Source: Combretum micranthum (Eukaryota; Streptophyta; Magnoliopsida; Myrtales; Combretaceae). From it: a DNA stretch of 64,000 nt. The stretch lies in assembly GCA_024138025.1 (NCBI GenBank), contig JAMXBD010002734.1, positions 1 through 64,000 on the forward strand, in the 5' to 3' direction. Below are positions 1-9,755 of this stretch, one piece after another. Numbering within the stretch: the first letter of the stretch is position 1; each line of letters begins with the position of its first letter. The notes beneath the pieces are model-generated. The model had not been told where the DNA came from, made no database searches, and saw nothing but the letters and a program-made list of their open reading frames with translations. The position numbers were made by a program, and so were the translations under genes.

Positions 1-717
1 CTTGCTGGTGATTGGTTAAATCCAATTGGGACCAGCCGTATAATCCTGTGATGAAGCTCGTCCGCGAAGAAGTTAAGACGGCAACGCAGCTTGCTCCTGG
101 ACGCGATGGAGAATGGTGGTCGGTGACGATTTTTTTTTTTTTTTTGACAACAATCAATTTATGGGGATCGAAAGCTCTCAACTTCCTGAATAATAAAATG
201 CTTATTTGATTTTTCTTCTTTGCTTTTTGTCCTCATTTTCATTTTTTTTCTTCTCTATATTATATTTAAATTTAGGGTTTTTTTTTCTAATCCGAAAAAA
301 AACGAATTACAACTATTAATTAGTTATCATTAACATGAAAATAGCTGTCATTACCGTTAGATTTTGAACGTTAAACAACTGTCATTAACAAAAATCTCGG
401 ATTTTCCATTTTTTTCGGAAGCTAAAAACGAATCTTTTTTAATTTTCGAATTCAAATTTGAAACCTTTTCTCTTGATGAAAACAACTAAATTTTATACCA
501 ATGTAAACTACTCCGCGCCTACTTTTAAGAAACGTGCTTGGTTTGTAAAAAACGGGTCGAAAACCGATCCAAAAAAGCTCTCAAACATGGCCCATCGGGC
601 GCTAAAGCTGGAAGACGATGAACAGTAGAATTTTTTTTTTTTTTTTTACGAATTTTCTAAATTACATTATACTATATAATTATCCATATTACATCTATTA
701 TATTTATTTCTATTAAA
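1..717. other. unassigned left-edge sequence with a short GC-rich patch
   Basis: The first 130 bases are clearly GC-richer than the rest and end in a 17-T run. Two minus-strand frames and one plus-strand frame are open through this patch, but none has a convincing ATG or a recognisable motif. Near 590 there is a GGCCCA (TGGGCC on the minus strand), a site II-like motif common in plant promoters. It could therefore be the 5' edge of a leftward gene lying outside the window. This is inference only. The rest is AT-rich with a second poly-T run near 631-648. Confidence 0.2.
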
Positions 718-1786
718 TTGATTCATTATTATTATTTTTATTTATTTATTATTTATTTATTTTTCTTTTTTATTTTTTATTTTTTTATTCCTAGCTTTAA
801 CATTTACAATTTGCAAAATTCAATTATTCTAATTATGTATATACTTATCCTAAGTATTTATTTTGACAAAAAATGTAAAAATGAGATGTCTACAGTGTGC
901 CTAGTGTTGTTTATTGGAGAGCATTATACAACAGTGAAGAACTGGAACACAATCCATCTTCATCTAAGTCTTCAAATATGGTGAATGTCCATATGAGAAT
1001 TTTGCATTAGATGCTCTCTCATACTTTGAATGGAAGGGAAAGTAGCATTAGAGTTGTAAATAACTTTGACATGGTGGGTATTTATAGCATGGATCAATAG
1101 TAACCAGTCAAGTGGGTATGCTTTTGGCCTAGTATTTTAAGCACCAATCACGAGATCCTAGGGTCAAGTGTCTTAGGTGTGGAGGCTATGTGGCAAGGTT
1201 ATTGAACGGGCTAAATATTTTTTTGCTTATTTGAGAGATTGTGTTGGTGCTTCTCTTACCCTTCTTGATGGAATTTTTGGAGATGGTGATGATGACGACA
1301 AGGATGATGAAGACGATATAGTGAGGCTATTGAAGACAATGATGATACTTAAAGTCTGCTGGGACTTGTTTTTAATTTTACTGATTTTCTTTGTAGGACT
1401 ATTACTTCATCTTTCTAGGGATGTATGGTTTTAAAGTTAGCTATGCTAGCTAAACTTTTCTATTGATGTTTGATAGTTGATGGTTAAGACTGGACTAATT
1501 CTAACTTTTTTGTTTTCTTTCATTTTAGTTTTATGCAGATCCAGTTACATAATCTTTTGTAAGATAATTGTGTCTTACAAGAAAATGAACCTTAAAAGTT
1601 TTGAATTCTCTCAAGATTTACAACAAAACGACTAAAGCCATTTGTAGAAATTAGTTTAAGATTTCTATCTCTCAAATTTACAAGATCTAAAGCTTTTAAA
1701 AATCGAGAAGTATCAGTTCTATCCTCCTTTAGTTTTAATTTGTCTTAGTTTTAATTTTTTAGCCATTAAGGACAAGGTCTCCCATA
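718..1786. other. AT-rich intergenic or decayed repeat DNA
   Basis: I see no recognisable protein domain here. A plus-strand open frame at 1177-1434 encodes about 85 residues with an acidic run of Asp and Glu near its middle and hydrophobic ends, but it matches no family I know and lies in decayed repeat-like DNA. The run CATAAATGTGGGGGAGATTT near 1782-1801 resembles the polypurine tract that precedes a 3' LTR, so this stretch may be the 3' internal end of an old retroelement. No matching 5' part is visible. Confidence 0.2.
1125..1172 (+). other. tRNA-like A/B-box pair (possible SINE head)
   Basis: TTGGCCTAGTAT (1125-1136) resembles the pol III A box (TRGCNNAGYNGG) and GGGTCAAGTGTC (1161-1172) resembles the B box (GGTTCGANTCC). 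They sit about 25 bases apart, within the spacing of tRNA-derived SINEs. No tRNA cloverleaf or oligo-A tail with target duplication is visible, so this is a weak, degenerate candidate. Confidence 0.25.
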
Positions 1787-2294
1787 AATGTGGGGGAGAT
1801 TTATAAAGTAAAATAAAGGTTACTAAGTGCTTTTAATTAAAACTTCTTAATTTGTACTTAAGTATTTGAAAATTTTTATAACTGAAACTGTTATATACTA
1901 CTTAAGTTAGTTGATCTAAAATCTCACTTAGATTGAATACGAGAAATTTGCATTATGCAAGAGAGCTTAATTGTAAATTTTGCAACATGATAATTGTTAA
2001 ATCAGTTATTCCTTTGTCTTTTGTATATACGATACTTCACCAAAGTTAAGGAATGAAATCTTAATGAAGCAAAATTACTTGTCATTTAGACTTTAAAATT
2101 GGAGAAGGAATTAAATCAAGGTTGCCAGGCTAGAAAGTTATTCAACTATGGTTTTAAGTTTACTATTTAGTATGCTCATTCCTTGTGAAATTTTGAGAGT
2201 CCTATAATCTTTAGTGAAAGCAAGAAATTTATCTCTTTGATCTCTATTTTTTAATGATTTTCTCTAAAAATGAATAAAAGAAAAAGGGAATTAT

Positions 2295-2345
2295 CGATTG
2301 GTAAGAGCATGCCTTGGTCCCTTAGAAGAGCGAGTATTCGACTCC
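2295..2345 (+). other. second tRNA-like A/B-box pair (possible SINE head)
   Basis: CGATTGGTAAGAGC (2295-2308) resembles the end of a tRNA A box, and GTATTCGACTCC (2334-2345) is close to the B-box consensus GGTTCGANTCC. Spacing fits an internal pol III promoter. The upstream half of a tRNA is not recognisable, so a tRNA-derived SINE remnant is more likely than a tRNA gene. Confidence 0.3.
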
Positions 2346-2917
2346 TTTGCTAATTGAAAAGTAAAACACGCTTAAAATGTGGTTGATATGGGCGAGTGTT
2401 GGTTTAGTAGAAGAGAAATAACTCGGTCCCATTTATACCTAAAGAAAAATAACAAAAATTCCCTATGAAAAAAAAAAAAGAAGCTAGAAAAAGTGCGTAA
2501 AAACCCATCTAGAGGAAATGAAAAAGACGAAGGCAAAAAAACACCCCCTCTAAAGGCTATTGAAAAAAAAATAGAGAAATGAAATAATAAAAAAGAGAAA
2601 ATCCAGGGGATTAATGGATGCAACATGCTTCCATTCCTCATTAAGGCACCTAGAGAAATGAATGAAGGGAGTGTATACTCCTTGGTAAATGTACAAAGTG
2701 CGATTGAATCTCTTCTTCTCATATAACCTTGTGTTTGATTTTCACTTTAAGATTTTTGTTTAAATGATGAGGGTAATATTTTGATTTACTTATATTAATT
2801 TTTGAGCTATGGTATCTGTATTTTAAGTATAATGAAATCGACAAGGTTGAGTGAATGAGAAGTGAAGATTTATGTTGTAGAAGCTGATATATAGTTAAAG
2901 GAAAAAAGAGAGATTTG

Positions 2918-2922
2918 AGTGT
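2918..2922. repeat. target site duplication AGTGT, left of element A
   Basis: AGTGT directly precedes the left LTR of element A and is repeated exactly at 4932-4936 after the right LTR, as expected for 5-bp staggered integration. Confidence 0.9.
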
Positions 2923-3504
2923 TGACGTAACGAAGGTACGGTAGGTTTATCGCAAGACGTTGATTCGCACACGAATACTCGACTTGTGATCTTCAAATAT
3001 CTATTGATTCTAAGAATACCTAGATATCTGGCATCAAAAATCGAAATCTACACAAAGATAACAGTTTTGGAATAAAGAGACACTCTCAAAGAAATTTCAT
3101 TCAAAACAATCTATATCTCATATGCCATAGAGCTTACATATATATATGCAATCTTGAAAGTTGCCATAATTGAAAAAGGACTAAAACCTATTAAATAATA
3201 TTAAATAGCATTTAAAAGGAAAAACTAAAACTGATATCCTATTAAAAGACATTAAATCCTATGAAACTGACATCCTATTAAAAGACATTAAATCCTATTA
3301 AAAATCCTACTAAATGATAAAAAATTATTCTTTAAAAATATTAAATGATATTCTAAAGGTATTGACCGCATTATTAATTACGAATTTGAAAAACCCAAAA
3401 AACATGTAAAGTACGTCGCTCCAACACCGACAGTATAAAACTAAAGGCCGGCGGCATAGGTTGTCGATATAGGATTTTTCGTCTCTTCATCCTATGTTGC
3501 ATCA
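2923..3504 (-). repeat. 3' LTR of element A
   Basis: This copy matches 4360-4931 along its length. On the minus strand it begins TGATGCAACATAGG and ends in CA. Near its 5' (right) end it carries a GC-rich palindromic module, GGCCGGCGGCAT at 3447-3458. Downstream on the minus strand lies a TATA-like run near 3137-3148. Confidence 0.88.
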
Positions 3505-3604
3505 TCCTCTCTAGGCTGGACAAAGTTCGACCTCGAATTTTTACCATGTTATGTAGTAGCTCCTCAACCTATCTCCTCAAATCTTTATGTTTTTTAGGGC
3601 TCAT

Positions 3605-4324
3605 TCAATCATGGGGACGATTTGGAAGGGTTGCACTTAGTTTAAGATCGATTTGGTATTGAATATTATGCAGAGGTAGTAAGCCATCATGCAATTCCTT
3701 AGGAAACACACCTTGAAACTTCTTCACTATTGGAATGGCTACTTGAGATAACTCAAGTTCTCCTTTAACCTGCTTACCCACTACAACAGACATAATATCA
3801 TAATCATGAATCTCCGGTTCACCACCTGTCACGAATTCTTTCTCAACATACTCGGTATCAAAAACAGGTCTTCCATCACCTATAGCCTCCAACACAACTT
3901 CATCATAAATTGGTTCAAAATTGCCTCTTCCTTCAAAGACATCCCCTTCATCTTCCTCATAAATGTCAAATATTGGTTCTTCATCATAGTCATCCCCATC
4001 AATAGAAGAAAAATCATCATCAAATTCTAGGATTTCCGTGTTCATCCTTAATTCTCTACAACTACTATCTTCTTCAACAAAAGAGGAGTAATCATCTGAT
4101 TCCTCATAACCAATGTCATGTATCGAATCAGAATTAGGCACAAGATCAGGATTAGGGTTTCTACCTTTATTTTGATTCACCAAAAGTGCCTCCATCCTTT
4201 CTGTGACCTGATCCACCATAACACTCAACCACCAGTCGACTTTCTGCTTGATTCGTCGACTTAGGTCATCACAACTATAGATTTCATCTATACGTCGTTG
4301 GTTAACCTGTTTGCGAGGTACCAT
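3605..4324 (-). pseudogene. element A gag/pre-RT fusion remnant
   Basis: The minus-strand frame starts at the ATG (4322-4324) just after the PBS and runs about 240 codons. It opens with a basic, coiled-coil-like gag N-terminus (MVPRKQVNQRRIDEI, then RIKQKVDWW and RMEALL) followed by a long Asp/Glu-rich stretch. It ends in the segment that normally precedes gypsy reverse transcriptase (FQGVFPKELHDGL, then IDLKLSATLPNRPH) and stops exactly where RT motifs should begin. Gag core, CCHC knuckles and protease are missing, so an internal deletion has joined two distant parts of the polyprotein in frame. Whether the fusion is translated is unknown. This is a remnant of a Ty3/gypsy polyprotein, not a host gene. 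Confidence 0.7.
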
Positions 4325-4345
4325 GATATTCCAAGAGCGAATGCA

Positions 4346-4357
4346 GCTCTGACACCA
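4346..4357 (-). promoter_or_regulatory. primer-binding site of element A
   Basis: On the minus strand the sequence TGGTGTCAGAGC lies two bases after the 5' LTR. It matches the plant initiator-Met tRNA 3' end complement (TGGTATCAGAGC) at 11 of 12 positions. This fixes the minus-strand orientation of element A. Confidence 0.85.
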
Positions 4358-4359
4358 AC

Positions 4360-4931
4360 TGACGCAGCGAAGGTAGTTTATCGCAAGACATTGATTCACG
4401 CATGAATATCCGGCTTGATCTTCAAATATCTATTGATTCTGAGAATACCTAGATATCTTGCATCAAAAATCAAAATCTACACAAAGATAACGAGTTTTGG
4501 AATAAAGAGAACACTCTCAAAGAAATTTCATTCAAAACAATCTATATCTCATATGCCAGAGCTCACATATATATGCAATCTTGAAAGTTGTCATAATTGA
4601 AAAAGGACTAAAACCTATTAAATAATATTAAATAGTATTTAAAAGGAAAAACTAAAACTAATCCTATTAAAAAACATTAAATCCTATGAAACTGACATCT
4701 TATTAAAAGACATTAAATCCTATTAAAAATCTTACTAAATGATACTAAAAATTATTCTTTAAAAATATTAAATGATATTCTAAAGGTATTGACCACATTA
4801 TTAATTACGAATTTGAAAAACCCAAAAAACATGTAAAATATGTCGCTTCAACACCGGCAGTATAAAACTAAAGGCCAGCAGCATAGGTTGCCGACATAAG
4901 ATTTTTTGTCTCTTCATCCTATGCTGCATCA
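4360..4931 (-). repeat. 5' LTR of element A
   Basis: This is the partner of the LTR at 2923-3504, followed on the right by the target duplication AGTGT (4932-4936). It carries the same GC-rich modules in decayed form (near 4851-4905), with several C-to-T and G-to-A differences from the other copy. Confidence 0.88.
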
Positions 4932-4936
4932 AGTGT

Positions 4937-6365
4937 CAATATGATCTAAGTGATAGGGATGGTTGATTTCTCTTAAGTAGTAAGATTTGGAGAAAGATTA
5001 TTATGTCCTTTTTTTGAAATAATTATTTACTTAAGGATAACCAAATGTATAAGTGTGAGGAAGTTTGACAAGTTATACTTTCACCTTTATTTTAGAAGGA
5101 TATTTTGAGCTTTAATGATGATTTTTATGAATAATTATATGAATGGTACTTAATTGGTCAAATTATTGATTTTAAGTTTTAGAAGATGATTTGAGCATAA
5201 AAGAAGGAATTTGGATGATTTAGAGCAAGTTTTATTTAAGGATAAGAAAGTTGGAAAAATGCAATTTAACACAAAAGAGTACACAAGCTAGTTTATGTGG
5301 GAAATATAATGTAGTACACAAGAGTCAACACAAGTGATATGGAGATTTTTGCAAGATTCAGAAGGGTATTCTATTTGCTACAGGAGAGAGAACACAATCT
5401 GTGTTCGAGTTCGTATATAAGTTGTTTTCGAGTGAAAAATATGCAATTTTCCAAAGTACACCAACGGCAACATAAGCTTGTGTTGAGATTCGTGTTGGAA
5501 ATAGAGACGTACCTTTTTTTCTATAAATAAGTGGTTAATCTATGTTGTAAAAGAGAGGGAGGGAGAGAGGAGTTTTAAAGATATAGGGTTTTAGAACTCT
5601 TTATGCTTTGATTATTTCATTTATGGAAAAGTAGAAAATTATTACTCTAGCCTTAGAAAAACTCCACTTTATTATGTATCTAGGATTTATTAGTCTTCAA
5701 TGATAGATTAGTTTTCTTGAATTCACCTATGTGTTCTTATTACTATTAAATTGATACTTACCAATGTATTGATTAAATTATTAGATTTCACATAGGTTGA
5801 TTGAGAAATTACTTATGTGAATAGATCTTACATAGATTATGAGAGTTGCATGGACACCTAGAGATAGGGTACCATAATTCTTTCGTATTAGAATTAAAGT
5901 CTTGAGTTAGGTTTTATTTCTGATAAGGGATTCATTTTTTTTAATGCAATTTCTAAATTGTTTTTTTTTAAAAGAGATTTCAATAGACTAATTTAGGGTT
6001 AGGGTTTAGCAGTCTAGAGAAAGATGTTAAACTAAATTAGGAATCTTTCGGTTTAAGATGAGCAATCTATAAATTGGAATTATCTTTTTAGGGTTAAAAT
6101 TACATGATAAGTAGTGGTAATTTGAAGGTTTAAAGTAAATTGTAAATAATAGCTTAAGGAAAGTAATCTTGAATCTTGAATATTGATATTGATTAGTAAT
6201 AATTAAGATCATTAATATTTTTAGGTTAGATAATAGGATTAAGGTGATTACTAGTAGTTAAAAGAGATCCCTCATAAACAATACCTAGTATTAATTGCTA
6301 CACTATATTATAATTGGTACACTTGCCATTTAGAGTGATCATATAATAGGATTGTAATTTAATTT
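4937..6365 (+). repeat. LTR-like noncoding repeat, part of the target of element A
   Basis: No coding domain is visible. A TATAAATAA box (5522-5530) follows a region with short direct repeats. The tail (about 6240-6365) resembles the end of large gypsy LTRs such as the one at 37307-38648, with the order ACTAGTA, then TTGGTACACTTGCC, then GTGATCATATA. Once element A is removed, 2917 joins 4937, so the LTR may extend left toward the purine tract near 1790. I could not find a terminal duplication, so the boundaries are uncertain. Confidence 0.3.
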
Positions 6366-7319
6366 GATTCGATCACTACATCATTAGGATAGTTCAATTA
6401 TATTAGTTAGGGACAATAATCCACAAGGATTACGTAACTACTAAACTGATATTAGATTTTACTATTATTTAGGCAATTAAATTTAGAGAATTACTAATTA
6501 ACTACTGATAGGCCTAGATTGTCACTAAGAACAGAGAGAGTGTTTGAGAAAAAATTTATTAATTAGTGTAAAAACAATTCCACCCTAGTTTTACTAATTA
6601 GATTGCTATCATGTTATAATAATCATTAGATATGTAGATATTCATATGAAATTGGCAAAGCCTTGAATTTTTTTTCTAAGTTTCAAAGTCTTATTACCAC
6701 AAATCAATCCATTAACTTCCAGTAGACAAATTAACTATGAACTCTAAATTACAACCATGAATCTTTCAATTCCATGATTGACTAATGTCCTAAATTAATC
6801 TCTCCTAATCCCTTAGTGAGAAATTAATCAGAAACATTGCATTAATCTCTGGGACAATTTCTAAATAAGATTAAATATCGCCACTTCCGCAATTATTATT
6901 TAACCTTAATTAAGAATTCCTTATGAACCCTAATTTTCCTTCCAAGTTATTCAAATTCCTATAAACCTAGTTCAATCAAGATACACGGTTTATAGTAGGA
7001 ATTACAACATGAATATTCCACATATCTAATAATTATATAACATGGCTACTATCATCATATTAGCAATTCTAGGGCTTCATCATATTCCTACAAAATGAAC
7101 TTATAACAACATGATCTAATTCATGCCATCACAATTCATAGGAGTTATTACAGTAGAATTCATGTATAGAAATAAGATCAAAGGTTGGAATTGCATAAAA
7201 TATAAGTTTAGAAGTCACCAATTCAATCACAATTGTTTGCAAATGCTGATTGCAAAACTTCAAGAACTTTAAGTCTTCAAAAGTAATTCCAAGTTCTCAA
7301 TCAATAGCCAAATTAGAAT
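6366..7319. other. AT-rich repeat-like DNA flanking element B
   Basis: I see no coding potential. Removing element B joins this region to 23343 onward. The joined sequence, read on the minus strand, has the composition of an LTR leader: GCC-rich modules at 23505-23770, then T-rich text through the insertion site. This may be another old LTR that element B entered, but termini were not found. Confidence 0.2.
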
Positions 7320-8417
7320 GAAACTGAAATGATCTAACTCTAATTTTCATTTAGTTTCCATGAATATGTTTTATTTGTTTTAATTGTTGAACTTTATGAG
7401 CTGTTAATTGATGAGTCATGTGTTGTAATGTGAATATTCGAGTAGATGATTCGGTAATAGCTAAATGTGTTTAAGTTAGTATATCTTGATATATATATGT
7501 GTATGAATAATATAATTAGTGCTTATGTTGAATATGTGTAATGAAATTAATGTTGTTGTTATATATATATATATATATAATGTATCTATAGTATGATTAA
7601 TGTTTATGTCTCTTATGAATTAATATACGTGTTATGTTAAAATTTTCAAAACTTTTGAATTGCCTAAGATTTCGTTGACATAATTTTTCAAAGGTTAGGC
7701 CTATTTTTCAAGCTCAAATTCAACCCAAATGAACTCCAAATTAAGTAAAATTAAGACTAAGACAAATATACCCCTAAATTCAAACTTAGGATAAATATGA
7801 GCCTCAAATTTGATTAATTAGAGCCACTTTTGGCAGGCCCCAATTTTCATACGAATTTTCCTCTTTTCTGTTCTTTCTCTTTTCCTTTTTCTTTAAACCA
7901 TAAGCCCTAAACCAAAACCAATATCAAGCCTTTGGATTCAACAATCTCACCAAGCCAAAGCCTCTTTATATAAGTTAATGCATTTATAAACTCTTTGTTT
8001 AATTTCCTTTCTTGTAATTTAGATGTAAAACCTATGGTAGGATGAGTTAATGTCATTTGAGTTGAATAATTTTATGCATTGATATATGTTAGGTTGTATT
8101 TTATTGTTATGTGAACTTGGTTATGTGTTAGGGAAGTTGTGAGAAATGTTAGTGAGTAGTGAAATTAAGTTGAGTAATTGAAGTTGAAGTGAAGTATAGG
8201 AGAGGATTTGTTGTGAATGAAGTAGTTTGATGTGTTGTTATGATGTTCAAAGTTGCTAGGATTAGTTAATGTGGATAGAAGATAGTGTATGAGGTTAAAT
8301 ACGAGTTTGAAGAAGGATTAAAAGTGTTATGTGTTATAATTTTTCGAAGTCTAAAACAGGAGAAAATAAAACATTTTCAAATAGGTCTGTTTTTGAGTAT
8401 ATGCTAGCATCTGAGAC

Positions 8418-8660
8418 TTCAACGCCGCCGGCTTATAGGCAGTGTTGAAAGTGATTAGAACCGATTTTTCTAAAGTTGCTGAAAACGCCGTCGGCTTTTG
8501 CTAGGAAATTTGCCACCGTTCATTTTTCAAAGCATACGCCGGCCATTAGGGCTTCAACACCGTCGGCGTAGAAGTAGTGTTGAATGCTAATAAAATCAAA
8601 ATTTTTAATGCTAGGCTTAATGCCACCAACGTATAATTTCGATGCTGTCGGCGTTCACCT
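8418..8660 (+). promoter_or_regulatory. array of GC-rich palindromic modules upstream of the TATA box
   Basis: About six variants of ACGCCGNCGGCGT lie within 245 bp of otherwise AT-rich DNA (starting near 8423, 8483, 8529, 8562, 8620 and 8643). The best copy, ACGCCGCCGGCGT, is a perfect 6+1+6 palindrome at 20528-20540 in the 3' LTR. Two of the modules sit in a roughly 60-bp imperfect direct repeat (8418-8476 and 8558-8617) that starts CTTCAAC and has GTGTTGAA downstream. Placement just before the TATA box suggests U3 enhancer repeats; the binding factor is unknown. Confidence 0.6.
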
Positions 8661-8672
8661 CAATTTTGCGTG

Positions 8673-8680
8673 TATAAATA
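8673..8680 (+). promoter_or_regulatory. TATA box of element B 5' LTR
   Basis: TATAAATA follows the GC-rich palindrome array and is the only strong TATA box in the middle of this LTR. The matching position in the 3' LTR reads TATGTAAATA, a damaged version. Transcription would start near 8705. Confidence 0.6.
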
Positions 8681-9107
8681 GGTCGCGTATCCCTTGAGTT
8701 TTACAAATTTAATCTTCTTCAATTATCATTCTTTACTTCATATATGGTCTCCTAATGAATTTATAAGCTATATAATCAAGTTTTAAGTGTGAATTAAATG
8801 ATAAAACTATATTTTAAGTTCAATGAATCTCCTTCTATAGTTAACTTAAGATTGTGTTATATATATATATATATATTCTACGTTCGATTATTGATTTGTT
8901 TTAATATTTCTTGTTTCAATTAAAGGTTCCTCAGTTATTTCTCCTCCGAGTGAATATAGTAATGCACTATTGGGTATAGGTACACAATGACTTGCTTAAA
9001 TGCTTGTTAGGATAGGCATACTTTGATTTGACTTAAATTCAAGACGGCTTTAGTTTTGCATTAATTGACTGTGTTTTTTGCCTTTAAATCCTATCCGGGG
9101 AGTGACG

Positions 9108-9190
9108 AACATGTCATGATGCAATGACATGTTAGAATAGGCACTTAGGCCACTTGTCATGATGCAATGACTTCATACCATGATGCAATG
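9108..9190 (+). ncRNA. three tandem hairpins with an invariant GATGCA loop in the LTR leader
   Basis: Hairpin 1 is AACATGTCAT, loop GATGCA, ATGACATGTT (9108-9133), a perfect 10-bp stem. Hairpin 2 is GTCAT, GATGCA, ATGAC (near 9157-9172). Hairpin 3 is ACCAT, GATGCA, ATGGT (near 9178-9193). The arms of 2 and 3 differ at two base pairs, yet both remain fully paired. Hairpin 1 is unchanged in the 3' LTR (22354-22379). The array lies between the TATA box and the PBS, so it would be in the 5' leader of the genomic RNA. A dimerization or packaging role is an inference. Confidence 0.5.
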
Positions 9191-9466
9191 GTGACTTCTT
9201 TTTAAATGGCTCAATGGGTAATCGATAGGGAATGTAATAACGATGTAACATTTACTAATCTTAAGAGGAAATAATATAATTTAATTCAATGCTTATGGGA
9301 GCATGTGAATTATTTTATATTATGAATTAAATTAAGTAAAGTTGAGTAACGATTATGAACTCTAAACAAGATTACTTTTTCTTTGTAAAGCTATCTAGAA
9401 GATATAGGTGTTCGGGCTACTTATATCAACCCCCTGAGCATCGAAAGCGCTACTTAGGACAACCTT

Positions 9467-9492
9467 ACATATAATATGAAAATATTATATGT
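9467..9492 (+). ncRNA. 11-bp stem with GAAA tetraloop near the U5 end
   Basis: ACATATAATAT, loop GAAA, ATATTATATGT form a perfect 11-bp inverted repeat ending 53 bases before the LTR end. The same structure is intact in the 3' LTR (23259-23284). GAAA belongs to the stable GNRA tetraloop class. Its place just before the PBS suggests a U5-PBS leader structure; an AT-rich DNA cruciform is the alternative. Confidence 0.5.
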
Positions 9493-9547
9493 GGTTGGGG
9501 ACTTGACTTGTTTAATTTTAGGATTAAATAGGTCGGGTCTTTACAGT

Positions 9548-9559
9548 TGGTATCAAAGC
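9548..9559 (+). promoter_or_regulatory. primer-binding site of element B
   Basis: TGGTATCAAAGC lies two bases after the 5' LTR and matches the initiator-Met primer site TGGTATCAGAGC with one G-to-A change. Confidence 0.85.
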
Positions 9560-9755
9560 AAAGTTTATGTAATTGTTTGTTTAAAATAGGGTGACTTGAC
9601 CTTAGATGCGGTGAGATTAGCATGGTTTAAGTTTAGGATTTGTTTGAATAGGCTGTTTTGTTTAAATGTTTGCTTTGTTATCCAATGAATTAAAGTTAAT
9701 TTGACATTGCATAGTTTATTATATGTCATGTGTATACTGTGTATGTTGTTTAAAG

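Larger units (their letters stand above)
2923..4931 (-). mobile_element. element A: deleted Ty3/gypsy LTR retrotransposon
   Basis: A 2.0 kb element on the minus strand has 582-bp and 572-bp LTRs, TG...CA ends and a perfect AGTGT target duplication (2918-2922, 4932-4936). A PBS for initiator-Met tRNA lies next to the right (5') LTR and a purine tract (GAGAGGA on the minus strand) abuts the left (3') LTR. The internal region is only about 855 bp. It keeps the start of gag and the linker just before reverse transcriptase, and lacks zinc knuckles, protease, RT, RNase H and integrase. It is therefore non-autonomous and could move only with enzymes supplied by a relative. The LTRs differ by scattered substitutions and small indels, so the insertion is not recent. 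Confidence 0.9.
7325..9545 (+). repeat. 5' LTR of element B (2221 bp)
   Basis: It begins TGAAATGATC and ends TTTACA next to the PBS. It carries palindromic GCC modules (8418-8660), a TATAAATA box (8673-8680), a hairpin array (9108-9190) and an 11-bp stem with GAAA loop (9467-9492). Compared with the 3' LTR it lacks about 560 bp between 9450 and 9460. It keeps the empty site (TTTCA at 8913-8917) of the solo LTR found in the other copy. Two (TA)n runs lie near 7560-7580 and 8858-8876. Confidence 0.92.

Noticed and set aside
718..984. 88-codon plus-strand open frame rich in Phe, Tyr and Ile
   Set aside because: It is low-complexity translation of TTTATT-rich DNA with no motif.
5991..6009. ATTTAGGGTTAGGGTTTAG, telomere-like repeat
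   Set aside because: It is only two to three imperfect units in LTR-like DNA; TTAGGG text is common by chance in AT-rich plant LTRs.
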